DNA from: Betaproteobacteria bacterium
GTDB taxonomy: Bacteria; Pseudomonadota; Gammaproteobacteria; Burkholderiales; Ga0077523
Assembly (NCBI GenBank): GCA_016125475.1
Contig: WGLR01000015.1
Coordinates: 1 to 64,000 of the forward strand
Reading direction: 5' to 3'
DNA: 64,000 nt
Part shown: one piece after another, positions 29,127 through 37,693 of the stretch
Layout: the number at the start of each line of letters is the position of its first letter
Numbering within the stretch: the stretch's first letter is position 1
The notes under the pieces: model-generated
Told to the model about the DNA's origin: nothing
The model's input: only the letters and a program-made list of their open reading frames with translations
Databases searched by the model: none
Made by a program: the position numbers and the translations under genes

Positions 29127-30866
29127 TCAGGCCGGGACGGGCTGCTCGTGCGCGCGCAGGGTGCCGCCGTCCGTCGGATCCAGCTCGAGCGCGTGCTCGT
29201 GGAACCGCGAGGGCCCGGGACGGTGGGCAATGCTCACGATCGCGGTGTGCGGCAGCCTTTCCTCTAGGAGTGCGTAGAGGCGGTGCTCGGACGACTCGTC
29301 GAGGTTGGACGTCGCCTCGTCGAGGAAGAGCCAGCGGGGTTCGTGCAGCAGCGCACGCGCGAACGCGACGCGCTGCTGTTCGCCCCCGGACAGCTGCTGC
29401 GCCCAGATCGCGGTCTCGTCCAGTCGGTCCGCGAGGTGGGGCAGGCCGACGTCCGTGAGCGTCGCGCGGATGCGCTCGTCGCCGAAAACCTCGGCCGCGG
29501 CGGGATAGGCGACCGCCTGCCTCAGCGTGCCCAGCGGAAAGTACGGGCGCTGCGGCAGGAAAAGCGGTTCGAAGTCTTCCGGCACCTTCATCTTCCCGCT
29601 CGCGAAGGGCCAGATGCCCGCGAGCGTGCGGAACAGGGTGCTCTTGCCCGAGCCGGACGGACCGCGCACGATCACGCGCTCGCCGGGCAGGATCTTCATG
29701 TCGGCCTGCCTGAGGAGCGAGCGTCCGTCCGGTAGCGCGATCGCGACGCCTTCGACGGACAGCACCTCGGATGCCGTGCGCTCGGTCGCGAGCCCTTGCG
29801 GGGCGCTCGCTTGCTTCGCGTCGGCGATCGCGTTGTGGAATCCGGTCAGACGTTCGACGGCGGCGCGCCATTCCGCGAAGGTCGTGTACGCGTTGATGAA
29901 CCACGACAGCGCGCCCTGCACCTGTCCGAATGCGTTCGAGATCTGGATCAGGCCGCCGAGCGGAATCGCACCCGAGAAGTAGCGTGGCGCGCCGACGAGG
30001 AACGGAAAGACGACCGCGACCTGGCTGTAGCCGTTCGTGTAGAAGTTGAGCAGTTTCTGGCGCTTCATGATCCGCCACCAGTTTCCGAGCACGTTGCCGA
30101 AACGCCCTCGGAACCCGGCCATCTCGTCCGCTTCCCCCCGGTAGAGCGCCACGCCCTCCGTGTTCTCGCGGAATCGCGCGAGGCCGAAACGGAAATCGGC
30201 CTCGTAGCGCTGCTGGTCGAAATTCAGGCGCACGAGCGGGAAGCCCAGCCTGTGGGTGAGCCACGAGCCGATCACCGCGTACACGATCGCCACCCAGACC
30301 ATGTAGCCGTAGATCTCGTAGGTCTTGCCGCCGAAGCCGAACTCCAGCGAGCCCGACAGGCCCCACAGGATGCCGACGAAGGACACGAACGTGACGACCG
30401 CGTTCAGCAGGCCGAGCGAGAGATCGAGCGTCTGCGCGACGAACAGGTTCATGTCCTCCGCGATCCGCTGGTCGGGGTTGTCCGTGCCGTTGCCCCGGAG
30501 CTGCATGCGGTAGTAGGTCCGTTCCCCGAGCCAGTCGGTCAGGTAGCGGTCGGTCATCCAGCGACGCCACCGGATCTGGAGCATCTGCCGCAGGTACACC
30601 GCGTACACCGCGATAACGATGTAGATGCCAGCCAGCCACATGAACCGGCCCATCTGGTGGAAGAACTCCGTCTTGTCCTTGTTCTGGAGCGCGTTGTAGA
30701 AGGCGTTGTACCAGCTGTTGAACTGGACGCTCAGGTACACCATCGCGAGCGTGAGCGCCACGATCGCGGCGAGGAGCAGGCGTGCCGAACCCTTTTCCTC
30801 CGAGAACCAGTACGGACGTGCGAGCCGCCAGAGCTCACCCAGGAAGGCGCGGGATTTCCGGACCAT
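29127..30866 (-). CDS. SbmA/ABCD-type ABC transporter, fused permease-ATPase
   Basis: 579 residues. The N-terminal half has six membrane helices and the SbmA/BacA-like ABC_membrane_2 features (FNSWYNAFYNALQNKD; W-W-R-I-M-K-R-Q-K-L-L-N). The C-terminal half is a nucleotide-binding domain: Walker A GPSGSGKST, signature LSGGEQQR, Walker B WLFLDEATSN, and a switch His in SIAHRP. Homologues (YddA and peroxisomal ABCD) move acyl-CoA, vitamin B12 or peptides; the substrate here is unknown. It is a homodimer by inference. It stands alone between convergent and same-strand unrelated genes. Confidence 0.9.
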   Translation of the reverse strand: MVRKSRAFLGELWRLARPYWFSEEKGSARLLLAAIVALTLAMVYLSVQFNSWYNAFYNALQNKDKTEFFHQMGRFMWLAGIYIVIAVYAVYLRQMLQIRWRRWMTDRYLTDWLGERTYYRMQLRGNGTDNPDQRIAEDMNLFVAQTLDLSLGLLNAVVTFVSFVGILWGLSGSLEFGFGGKTYEIYGYMVWVAIVYAVIGSWLTHRLGFPLVRLNFDQQRYEADFRFGLARFRENTEGVALYRGEADEMAGFRGRFGNVLGNWWRIMKRQKLLNFYTNGYSQVAVVFPFLVGAPRYFSGAIPLGGLIQISNAFGQVQGALSWFINAYTTFAEWRAAVERLTGFHNAIADAKQASAPQGLATERTASEVLSVEGVAIALPDGRSLLRQADMKILPGERVIVRGPSGSGKSTLFRTLAGIWPFASGKMKVPEDFEPLFLPQRPYFPLGTLRQAVAYPAAAEVFGDERIRATLTDVGLPHLADRLDETAIWAQQLSGGEQQRVAFARALLHEPRWLFLDEATSNLDESSEHRLYALLEERLPHTAIVSIAHRPGPSRFHEHALELDPTDGGTLRAHEQPVPA

Positions 30867-31049
30867 GTCGTGATTGCCTCGTATGAAGGGGGCCGGACCC
30901 GACGCGGTGTCGGACGGACTTGAGGGATCGCAAAGTTAGCAGAAGTCGGTTCACCGCAAGGCCGGGAAGGCGTGAAGGTCGCGGAAATCGGGAACGCGCA
31001 TGCGCTCTCCTCCGAGACACGACGTCCGGCGAGAAGTTCTGAACGCGCG

Positions 31050-31067
31050 GCCCGGGTCCACCCGGGC
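31050..31067 (-). terminator. Candidate hairpin after the signalling operon
   Basis: GCCCGGG-TCCA-CCCGGGC forms a perfect 7-bp stem with a 4-base loop, 27 bases beyond the stop of the PAS protein on the minus strand. No T-run follows on that strand, so it may act with Rho or only protect the 3' end. Confidence 0.35.
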
Positions 31068-31093
31068 GGGCCGACGGGCGGGATGCGGGACCG

Positions 31094-32344
31094 CTACTCG
31101 CGGTCCGTCGCGCGTGCGCCGAAGAGGCCGTCGGTCCGCGCGCGGCCGTGCGCGGCTTCGCGCTCGCGGGCGTCCGGCGGGCCGGGTTCCGCGGGAACGC
31201 GGCCGACTGTACCGGTCTTGCGTGCGTCGTGCACGGGTAGGGCGGGACGCGTGAGCCGGGCGTCCAGACCGCGGGGGGTGGCGACGAGTTCGGACAGGCG
31301 ACCGGGCCGCACGGTGTGCGCACCCGTGCCGCCGTCCTTGTGCTCCGCCACCAGAGCGAGTTCCAGCAGGGTTTCGTGCGGGGCGCGTGCGAGGGCCCCC
31401 GGCGCGGCGTCGCATCCGGCGAGCAGCCGTCGCAGGTCCTGCGTGGTGCGATACGGTCCGGTGGGCACGCGATCGTGCCCGCGTTCCACGTTCCCGGCCC
31501 GTACGGCAGTCGTGTCGAGCTTCGCGCAGGCGCCGCGTCCGTCCCGGTCGGACGACGGGAATCCATTCTGCGGGAGGGCGGGGGCCGAATCGGGCCGGTC
31601 GGTGTGAGCCGCGTGCGCGGGTTCCTCGCTGATGGCCGCGCGCAGCACGCCGAGCCCTGTCCGGTCGGAGTCGTCCCGATGCAGGAACCCACGGGTTGTG
31701 CCGGGAATCCTTCCCGCCCTGTATCCCGCGATCTGTCGGAAGGCGCGATCCGCGTCGGCCACGGGATGCGAGGGGCTGGTCTTGTCCGTGACTACCATCC
31801 CGTTCGGCGTCGAGCCGGATTCGCGATCGTCGCGGCGCGGCGCTCGCTCCGCGAGCACCTGCCGCGTGATGTCGGTGGCGATGCCGTCGATGCGCACGGC
31901 GCGTCCTGCACCGTCACGGACCATCGACATCCTGTCCCGGAGCCAGCGGACGCCCCCGGAGCGAAGCGCTATGCGGTACTCGACCTCGCAGCATCCTTCG
32001 CGGAAGAGCGCGGGCAGGCGCTGCCGCACGGCGTCGCGGTCGGCTTCGTGGATGCGGAGGAACCACTCTCGCGGCCTGCCGGTGACGTCCTGCGGGAGCA
32101 TCACGAAGAGATGGTCCGCCGAAGGACTCGCGCAGAGCACTTCCCCGCCATCGGGCGTGAGGGAATAGATCACGTCGCGCATCGAGTCGGGGGCTCCCGT
32201 CGGCCCGTCAGATGCGGGGGCGCGGTCGGAAGGCGCGGGCCAGCGTGCCCTGTTCCCGACAGGGCTCCGCAGAGCGTCGAGGGCGGCCCGGTAGGCCGCC
32301 AGCGCGTCGGTGCGTCGGGTGTCCGATGAGGCGTGGAAGGGCAT
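31094..32344 (-). CDS. PAS-domain signalling protein with degenerate, truncated HD-GYP domain
   Basis: 416 residues. Residues about 55-165 form a PAS/PAC unit (GGVRWLRDRMSMVRDGAG; DGIATDITRQ). A second, LOV-like PAS follows (NGMVVTDKTSPSHPVADADR, then G-F-L-H-R-D-D); its flavin Cys position reads Arg. The last ~110 residues align by eye with an HD-GYP domain: H-E-T-L-L-E-L-A-L-V-A-E-H-K-D, T-G-A-H-T-V-R, P-V-H-D-A-R-K-T-G (normally H-D-V-G-K-I-G) and E-P-G-P-P-D-A-R-E-R-E-A. The frame stops before the GYP half, so cyclic-di-GMP cleavage is not expected. Prolines and charged substitutions throughout suggest decay. It is last in a three-gene operon behind two response regulators. Confidence 0.65.
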   Translation of the reverse strand: MPFHASSDTRRTDALAAYRAALDALRSPVGNRARWPAPSDRAPASDGPTGAPDSMRDVIYSLTPDGGEVLCASPSADHLFVMLPQDVTGRPREWFLRIHEADRDAVRQRLPALFREGCCEVEYRIALRSGGVRWLRDRMSMVRDGAGRAVRIDGIATDITRQVLAERAPRRDDRESGSTPNGMVVTDKTSPSHPVADADRAFRQIAGYRAGRIPGTTRGFLHRDDSDRTGLGVLRAAISEEPAHAAHTDRPDSAPALPQNGFPSSDRDGRGACAKLDTTAVRAGNVERGHDRVPTGPYRTTQDLRRLLAGCDAAPGALARAPHETLLELALVAEHKDGGTGAHTVRPGRLSELVATPRGLDARLTRPALPVHDARKTGTVGRVPAEPGPPDAREREAAHGRARTDGLFGARATDRE

Positions 32345-32373
32345 GAGCGTTCGATCCGGGTAGTGTCGGGTGG

Positions 32374-32751
32374 TCAGAGAGGCGGGGCGGTGAGTTCGTC
32401 GACCGTCGCGATCAGTTCGAACGGACTGAACGGCTTCACGAGGTATGCGTCGCAGCCCACCCGTTCGCCGTGTTCGAGGTCCGTGCGCTGGCCTCGCGCC
32501 GTGAGGAGCACGACCTTCACGCCCGACAGAGATTCGTCACGCTTGATGCGCTCGCACACCTGATAGCCATCGAGTTCGCCCGGCATCATCACGTCGAGCA
32601 GGACGATGTCCGGTCGGAGTTCCCTGGCCTTCAGCAGGCCGGAGGCGCCGTCCCCGGCCTCCTCGATCTCCACGTCACCGTACTCGAGGGTCATGCGCAC
32701 GAGCTTGCGAAGGTCCGCCTGGTCCTCGACGATGAGAATCCTTTTCGCCAT
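32374..32751 (-). CDS. Single-domain response regulator (REC)
   Basis: 125 residues, CheY-like. The start at 32751 (MAKRILIVEDQ) is chosen because GGAGG lies seven bases upstream; a longer frame to 32862 overlaps the upstream stop but lacks support. Conserved residues: Glu-Asp pair in VEDQ, phospho-acceptor Asp in VLLDVMMPGELDGY, Thr in LLTARG and Lys in VKPFSP. No output domain, so it works by protein contact. The partner kinase is not in the window. Confidence 0.93.
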   Translation of the reverse strand: MAKRILIVEDQADLRKLVRMTLEYGDVEIEEAGDGASGLLKARELRPDIVLLDVMMPGELDGYQVCERIKRDESLSGVKVVLLTARGQRTDLEHGERVGCDAYLVKPFSPFELIATVDELTAPPL

Positions 32752-32858
32752 GGTCATGCCTCCATGCGTGAAGAGTGGCTGGCGGCGCGCGGGGCGTGCC
32801 GCCCACGGCGTCCGTGCCCGCTGCACGGGGTGGTCGGCAGTCGGCAGCGGGGTGATCG

Positions 32859-33455
32859 TCATGGGCCGTTTCCCGGCCCGCGCGCATCCGTCTCCGCGTC
32901 GAGCAACTCCTCGAGCCGGTCGAACGGAATCGGCTTGCCGAGCACGGTGACCCCTTCGGGCAGGCCCCCCTGCTCGTCGATGTCCCGGGACTGCAGGCCG
33001 GTGACGACGATGACCTTCATCGCAGCCAGGTCGGGCTGTGCGCAGAGTGTGCGCAACATCTGGAAGCCGTCGATCCCGGGCATCATCAGATCCGTGACGA
33101 GCACGTCGGGTCGACGCTCGCCGATCCGGATAAGCCCTTCGTACCCGTTCGTCGCGTGTCGCATTTCGGGGGGGCGGGCGAACGTCTCGAAACTCATGCG
33201 GTACAGGTCGAGCAGTGTCGCCTCGTCCTCGACGACGAGCACGTCGAGCCGCCGCGCACCCGTGGCGCGCGCCGCCGGCTGCCGCTCGGCGAGGAGTCGT
33301 TCGACGGACGACTGCAGGACGCGCCTGTGACCGCCCGGTGTCTTCCAGGCCTCGAGTACACCGCTTTCCGTCCAGAGCTGGACGGTTCTCAGCGAGACGC
33401 CGAGGCGTCGGGCTGCCTCACGGGTGGTGCAGGTATCGGGGTTGCGCGGTGTCAT
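32859..33455 (-). CDS. Excisionase/MerR-like HTH fused to response-regulator receiver
   Basis: 198 residues with an unusual order: an N-terminal helix-turn-helix of the excisionase/MerR type (TTREAARRLGVSLRTVQLW, then T-P-G-G-H-R-R-V) and a C-terminal REC domain with V-V-E-D-E-A, phospho-acceptor Asp in VTDLMMPGIDGF and Lys in VLGKPIPFD. It probably couples phosphorylation to DNA binding. A GGGGG element precedes ATG 33455, and the upstream 33470-33510 stretch is very AT-rich (CATTTTTTTCATTTAA), likely the operon promoter and operator. It heads the operon with the REC and PAS genes. Confidence 0.88.
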   Translation of the reverse strand: MTPRNPDTCTTREAARRLGVSLRTVQLWTESGVLEAWKTPGGHRRVLQSSVERLLAERQPAARATGARRLDVLVVEDEATLLDLYRMSFETFARPPEMRHATNGYEGLIRIGERRPDVLVTDLMMPGIDGFQMLRTLCAQPDLAAMKVIVVTGLQSRDIDEQGGLPEGVTVLGKPIPFDRLEELLDAETDARGPGNGP

Positions 33456-33565
33456 GCCCCCGTTTACGGTTTCAGATTTGCAAGCTTTAGCATTTTTTTC
33501 ATTTAAGGCGCGAGCACCGTCCCGAGCGCGAAGGAGCGCCCCTTCGCGAGGCGCCGTTCCGGCGC

Positions 33566-34063
33566 TCAGCCCTTCCGGATGCGGGAAACGAGGTCCGTGG
33601 TCGACCGGTCGTGCTGGAACGCGATCGCGTGTACCTGGCCACCCCAGCCCAGCACCTCGCGGGCACCGACGATCTGCTCGACGGGCCAGTCGCCGCCCTT
33701 CACGAGCACGTCCGGGCGCGCCTCGAGGATCAGGTCGAGCGGCGTGTCGGCATCGAAGGAAGTCACTAGATCGACGGACTCGAGTGCCGCGAGGACCGCC
33801 ATGCGGTCGGCGAGGGCATTGATCGGGCGATCGGTCCCCTTGCCCAGCCGGCGGACCGAGGCGTCCGAGTTGACGGCAACCATGAGACTCGCGCCGAGGG
33901 CACGGGCCTGTGCGAGATACGTCGCGTGCCCGCGGTGCAGGATGTCGAACACACCGTTCGTGAACACGAGCGGGCGGGGGAGGTCACGCACGCCGATCGC
34001 CATGACCTGGGGCGAGACGATCTTGCGTTCGAAACTCGGGGTCGGAAGAGCGGTAGCGTTCAT
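33566..34063 (-). CDS. rfaE2: D-glycero-beta-D-manno-heptose 1-phosphate adenylyltransferase
   Basis: 165 residues from ATG 34063. It is the stand-alone C-terminal half of HldE: the cytidylyltransferase-like fold with FTNGVFDILHRGHATYLAQA (H-R-G-H nucleotide motif) and NSDASVRRLGKG. It makes ADP-heptose precursor for lipopolysaccharide core, so the organism is Gram-negative. The kinase half is elsewhere. Its start lies eight bases after the ferritin-like gene's stop, so the two are co-transcribed. Confidence 0.93.
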   Translation of the reverse strand: MNATALPTPSFERKIVSPQVMAIGVRDLPRPLVFTNGVFDILHRGHATYLAQARALGASLMVAVNSDASVRRLGKGTDRPINALADRMAVLAALESVDLVTSFDADTPLDLILEARPDVLVKGGDWPVEQIVGAREVLGWGGQVHAIAFQHDRSTTDLVSRIRKG

Positions 34064-34071
34064 GGTCGGTG

Positions 34072-34923
34072 TCAGGCGGCCTCGGCGGGTCGGCCCGCGC
34101 CGCGCAGGAGTGACTTGCGGTAGCGGCTCAGGTCCTGGACCGAGGCGAGTGTGCTGTCGAAAAGGAGGGACAGATTCTTGAGGATCATGTTCACGACGCG
34201 TGTCTCCCACTCGGCGTCGAACCGGATCTGTTCGTCCAGCCAGCGCTCGAGCCAGCCGGGGTCGGGCAGGCGGGACTGCACGGTGTCGTTCGGGAACATC
34301 TCCTGGTTCACGTGCAGGTTCGTCGGATGCAGCGGCTTGCGGGTGCGGGCGGAGTTCGCCATCAGCATGCCGATCTTCGCGAAGGCGGCCCGTGCCTCGT
34401 CACCGAGCGCGGCGATCATGCGTTTCATGTACTGGAGGTAGGCCCCTGCGTGGCGCGCCTCGTCGCGCGAGACGAGCGTGTAGATGTGCCGGATGACGGG
34501 TTCCGTGTGCCATTCGGCCGCGCACCGGTACCAGTGGTTCAGGCGGATCTCGCCACAGAAGTGCAGCATGAGTGTTTCCTGCGGCGGTGCGGGATCGAAC
34601 GCGAACCTGACCGCGTGGAGTTCGTGCTCGGTCGGCGCGAACTCGGGCCGGAAGCGGCGGAGGTACTCCATGAGCACGAGCGAGTGCTTCTGTTCCTCGA
34701 AGAACCATACGGACATGAACGCGGAGAAGTCGCTGTCGTGCACGTTGTCGCGCAGAAACATTTCGGTCGCCGGCAGCGCGGCCCACTCCGTGATCGCGTT
34801 CATCTTCACGGTCGCTGCCTGTTCGTCCGTGAGCAGGGTGCCGTCGAAGGCGTCCCAGGGGATGTCCCGTTCCATGTTCCAGCGCACGCGTTCGAGGGAC
34901 TTGAAAATTTCGGGGTAGAGCAT
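34072..34923 (-). CDS. Ferritin-like di-iron protein
   Basis: 283 residues from ATG 34923 with GAGG eight bases upstream. Helices carry di-iron ligand pairs: E-W-A-A-L-P-A-T-E-M, F-F-E-E-Q-K-H-S, F-C-G-E-I-R-L-N-H-W and S-R-D-E-A-R-H-A-G (two E-x-x-H sites). This is the ferritin-like/fatty-acid-desaturase-2 type scaffold often found near heptose genes in betaproteobacteria. The substrate is unknown; it may be a desaturase or hydroxylase. It is upstream of rfaE2 in the same unit. Confidence 0.82.
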   Translation of the reverse strand: MLYPEIFKSLERVRWNMERDIPWDAFDGTLLTDEQAATVKMNAITEWAALPATEMFLRDNVHDSDFSAFMSVWFFEEQKHSLVLMEYLRRFRPEFAPTEHELHAVRFAFDPAPPQETLMLHFCGEIRLNHWYRCAAEWHTEPVIRHIYTLVSRDEARHAGAYLQYMKRMIAALGDEARAAFAKIGMLMANSARTRKPLHPTNLHVNQEMFPNDTVQSRLPDPGWLERWLDEQIRFDAEWETRVVNMILKNLSLLFDSTLASVQDLSRYRKSLLRGAGRPAEAA

Positions 34924-35016
34924 TCGAAAAACCTCAGCAATGGACAACAGATCCGTCCGGATGGATCGACCGGCCCTGCCGGACGGCAAATCGCGGGTGT
35001 GATGCGACGGTCGAGA

Positions 35017-36606
35017 TCACTGCCTGTCGAGCGTCGAAAGGACCCGACCGGCTTCCCGACGCAGGCTGCGTCGATCGGAATCGCCCAGGCGCACGATGTT
35101 CCGCGCCATCAGGGCCGTGCGGGGGTTCGAGGACAGCAGACGTTCGTTTGCATCGAGGAAATTCCAGTATAGCAGCGTGATGGGGCAGGCCCGCTCGCCC
35201 GAGCGCTCGCGCGGCGAGTACCGGCAGCCCCGGCAGTGATTGCTCATCCTGTCGACATAGGCGCCCGAGGCCACGTAGGGTTTGCTCGTGAAACGTCCAC
35301 CGTCGGCGTAGAGCGCCATGCCGGCGGTATTCGGCAGCTCGACCCACTCCACGGCATCCACGTAGACCGCCAGGAACCAGTCGCTCACGGCGGACGGGGC
35401 GAGCCCTGCGAGCAGGGCGAAGTTGCCGATGACCATGAGGCGCTGGATGTGGTGGGCGTAGCCGTACCGGAGCGTCTGGCCGACTGCGTCGCGCAGGCAG
35501 TTCATGGCCGTCGCGCCGGTCCAGAACCAGCCGGGCAGTTCCCGCGCGTGGCCGAAGTGATTCGCGGTCGCCAGCCCGGGCATCGTGTGCCAGTAGATGC
35601 CGCGCACGAACTCGCGCCAGCCGAGGATCTGGCGAACGAAGCCTTCGAGACTCGCGAGGGGCACGGGCTCGGCCGCATGACGCTCGAGCGCGCGGTCGAT
35701 GACTTCCCGGGGGGCGAGCAGCTTCAGGTTCAGGGCCGGGGAGAGCAGGCTGTGCGACAGAAACGGGTCGCCGCCCCACATGGCGTCCTGGTGGGCGCCG
35801 AACCCGGGCAGCCGGTGTTCCACGAAATCGTCCAGTGCCCGGAGCGCCTCCTCGCGCGTGGTCGGCCAGCCGAACGTGTCCAGGTCTCCGGGGTGATCGG
35901 CGAAGAGTCGCCCGACGGTGCGGATCACCTCCGCCGTGACCGGGTCCGGCGTGAAACGTACCGGGGCCGGGCGGGGCGCCGGGCCTTTCGACCCGAAGCC
36001 CTTGCGGTTCTCGCTGTCGAAGTTCCAGCGTCCCCCCACGGGCTCGTCGCCGTCCATGAGGATGCCCGTCGCGCGTCGCTGGTCCCGATAGAAGAACTCC
36101 ATGCGCCACTGCTTCCGGCTTCCAGCCCAGCGCGAGAACGTCCGCGTGGGGACGATGAAATGGGTGTCTGGCCGGACGTCGAGAGGCGTGGCGGTTTCGC
36201 GGCACACGCGTTCGAGGGTCTCGCGCACGCGGTACTCGCCCGGTTCGCAGACGACCAGCGCGGACGGTCGATGGCGCGCGAGCCACCCACGCAGCCGTTC
36301 GGCGAGCGGGGCGGCAATCGGCGCGTCGATGTCGATGTAGTCGACGCGCACACCATTCGCCCGCAGTGTGTCCGCGAACCGTCGCATCGCCGCGAGGAAC
36401 AGCGCGATCCTGGCCTTGTGCGACCAGACGTGCCGCGCTTCCCCGGGGGCCTCGATCATCAGCACGCTGCCGCCGTGTGCGAGCGCTTCGGCGATCGCCG
36501 GATTGTCGAGGGAAAGCTGGTCGCCCAGCACGAGCGCGAACGGGCGGCTGCGAGGCGGCGGACCGGAGGGGGCTGGCGGCATGCTCGGCGCGGGTCCGGC
36601 CGTCAC
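35017..36606 (-). CDS. Iron-sulphur photolyase/cryptochrome (FeS-BCP, PhrB type)
   Basis: 529 residues from a GTG at 36606 immediately after the regulator's stop; ATG 36582 is an alternative. It repairs (6-4) photoproducts in light, using FAD and a 4Fe-4S cluster. Four cysteines (Cys370, Cys458, Cys461, Cys474) have exactly the spacing of those in Agrobacterium PhrB (350, 438, 441, 454 as remembered), each offset by 20. The YGYAHHIQRLMVIGN block contains the active-site histidines. The gene abuts the B12-type photoreceptor gene, so it is under its autoregulated promoter. Confidence 0.93.
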   Translation of the reverse strand: MTAGPAPSMPPAPSGPPPRSRPFALVLGDQLSLDNPAIAEALAHGGSVLMIEAPGEARHVWSHKARIALFLAAMRRFADTLRANGVRVDYIDIDAPIAAPLAERLRGWLARHRPSALVVCEPGEYRVRETLERVCRETATPLDVRPDTHFIVPTRTFSRWAGSRKQWRMEFFYRDQRRATGILMDGDEPVGGRWNFDSENRKGFGSKGPAPRPAPVRFTPDPVTAEVIRTVGRLFADHPGDLDTFGWPTTREEALRALDDFVEHRLPGFGAHQDAMWGGDPFLSHSLLSPALNLKLLAPREVIDRALERHAAEPVPLASLEGFVRQILGWREFVRGIYWHTMPGLATANHFGHARELPGWFWTGATAMNCLRDAVGQTLRYGYAHHIQRLMVIGNFALLAGLAPSAVSDWFLAVYVDAVEWVELPNTAGMALYADGGRFTSKPYVASGAYVDRMSNHCRGCRYSPRERSGERACPITLLYWNFLDANERLLSSNPRTALMARNIVRLGDSDRRSLRREAGRVLSTLDRQ

Positions 36607-37494
36607 TCAGGGCATGCCGTGCGAGGATCTCCACGCCCCGACGAGCTGGCTCACCTGATCGAGCGACTTCACGACCTGCACGCCGTCGATGCCCCGCCGC
36701 AATCGACGTACGCAGCTGCCGCCGGCCCAGATCTCGATCCCGCGCGGCAGCAGGGCCCGCAGTTCGCGAAGGCCCGACGACGCCTGGCGGTCCGGGAACG
36801 CGGCACTGAACGACAGTGCGACCGCGTTGGCCCGGTGGGCGTCTGCCGCCCGCACGATCTCGACGGCCGGCGTCTCGGTCCCCAGGGGGATGCAGATGAC
36901 ACCCTCGACCACGAGCAGCGCTTCCACCATGAGCAGGCCGAGGTTGTGCTGCTCGGTCGGAAACGAGGTCAGCAGCACTCTCGGCGAGCGCCCCTGACCC
37001 TGCGCCGAGGCAATCGCGTTGCGCAGGACGCCCTGCACCTGCTCGGTGTAGAGGTGCTCCTCGAATACCGCGAATTCGCCGCGGACCCAGGCCTCCCCGA
37101 CCGCCACGGTGAGGGGGGCGACCGTGTCCATCACGAAGCGCTGCAGGCCCTGGCGCATGAGCATCTGCTGCAGCCGTTGCCGGAAATCCGGCAGCCGGTG
37201 CGCGCGGATCAGCTCGATCACCTCGACGATCCCGGCGTCGCGCTGCTCCGAGGAAGCGTGCGACGTCCCGAGCGCGCTCAGTTCGTCGATCGGGAGCCCG
37301 ATGATCTTGCCCGGCCGGAAACCCCGGTCCATGAGCCGCTTGATCGCGCGGAGCTTCGTCACCTGCTCCGGCGGGTAGACGCGCTCGCCGTGCTCGTCGC
37401 GCAGGGGGGTCGGGTACCGGTATCGCCGCTCCCACATGCGCAGGACGTCCTTCGACAGTCCCGTGTCACGCTCTACCGCACCAATGCTCAGCAT
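36607..37494 (-). CDS. B12-dependent MerR-family photoreceptor/repressor (CarH/LitR type)
   Basis: 295 residues if started at ATG 37494 (MLSIGAVERDTGLSKDVLRM), the family's usual N-terminus. The frame is open to 37881, and a GTG at 37593 is possible. The winged helix carries W-E-R-R-Y. The cobalamin cap motif W-x9-EH is intact (Trp136, Glu146, His147). The base-off ligand motif E-x-H-x-x-G is intact as Glu181-His183-Gly186 in PTEQHNLG. Such proteins bind adenosylcobalamin as dark tetramers and release DNA when light cleaves the Co-C bond. The position equivalent to the light-state upper His of Thermus CarH appears to be Val137. It is divergent from the light-locus operon and abuts the photolyase. 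Confidence 0.9.
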   Translation of the reverse strand: MLSIGAVERDTGLSKDVLRMWERRYRYPTPLRDEHGERVYPPEQVTKLRAIKRLMDRGFRPGKIIGLPIDELSALGTSHASSEQRDAGIVEVIELIRAHRLPDFRQRLQQMLMRQGLQRFVMDTVAPLTVAVGEAWVRGEFAVFEEHLYTEQVQGVLRNAIASAQGQGRSPRVLLTSFPTEQHNLGLLMVEALLVVEGVICIPLGTETPAVEIVRAADAHRANAVALSFSAAFPDRQASSGLRELRALLPRGIEIWAGGSCVRRLRRGIDGVQVVKSLDQVSQLVGAWRSSHGMP

Positions 37495-37602
37495 CACGCC
37501 GTGCTCGACAGACGGGGCGCGCTCCGCCACGAGAGCCGGACTCGTGTCGCCGGCGTCCCGTTCGCTGCTCTCCGTTCGGACCAATGTGATCACCTTGATT
37601 GT

Positions 37603-37681
37603 TTTGTCCAAGACAAAGTGTTGACAACTACCGAAAGCGCCCTTAGTGTACGGCCGAAAGGTAGTTTTGACTAGGACAAAA
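37603..37681. promoter_or_regulatory. Divergent promoter region with two operator dyads
   Basis: Dyad 1 is TTTGTC-CAA-GACAAA (37603-37617, perfect). Dyad 2 is TTTTGAC-TAG-GACAAAA (37665-37681, one mismatch). Their centres are 63 bp apart, six helical turns. The forward promoter reads TTGACA (37621-37626), 17 bases, TAGTGT (37644-37649). The reverse promoter reads TAGTCA, 17 bases, TACACT, its -35 lying inside dyad 2. Dyad 1 abuts the forward -35. This layout lets one repressor block both directions, as expected for an autoregulated LitR/CarH protein. Assignment of the dyads to this regulator is inference. Confidence 0.7.
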
Positions 37682-37693
37682 CAGGAGGCGTGC

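Noticed and set aside
34934-37435. 833-codon frame overlapping photolyase and the MerR gene
   Set aside because: Arg/Ala-rich shadow; both real genes have complete motif sets.
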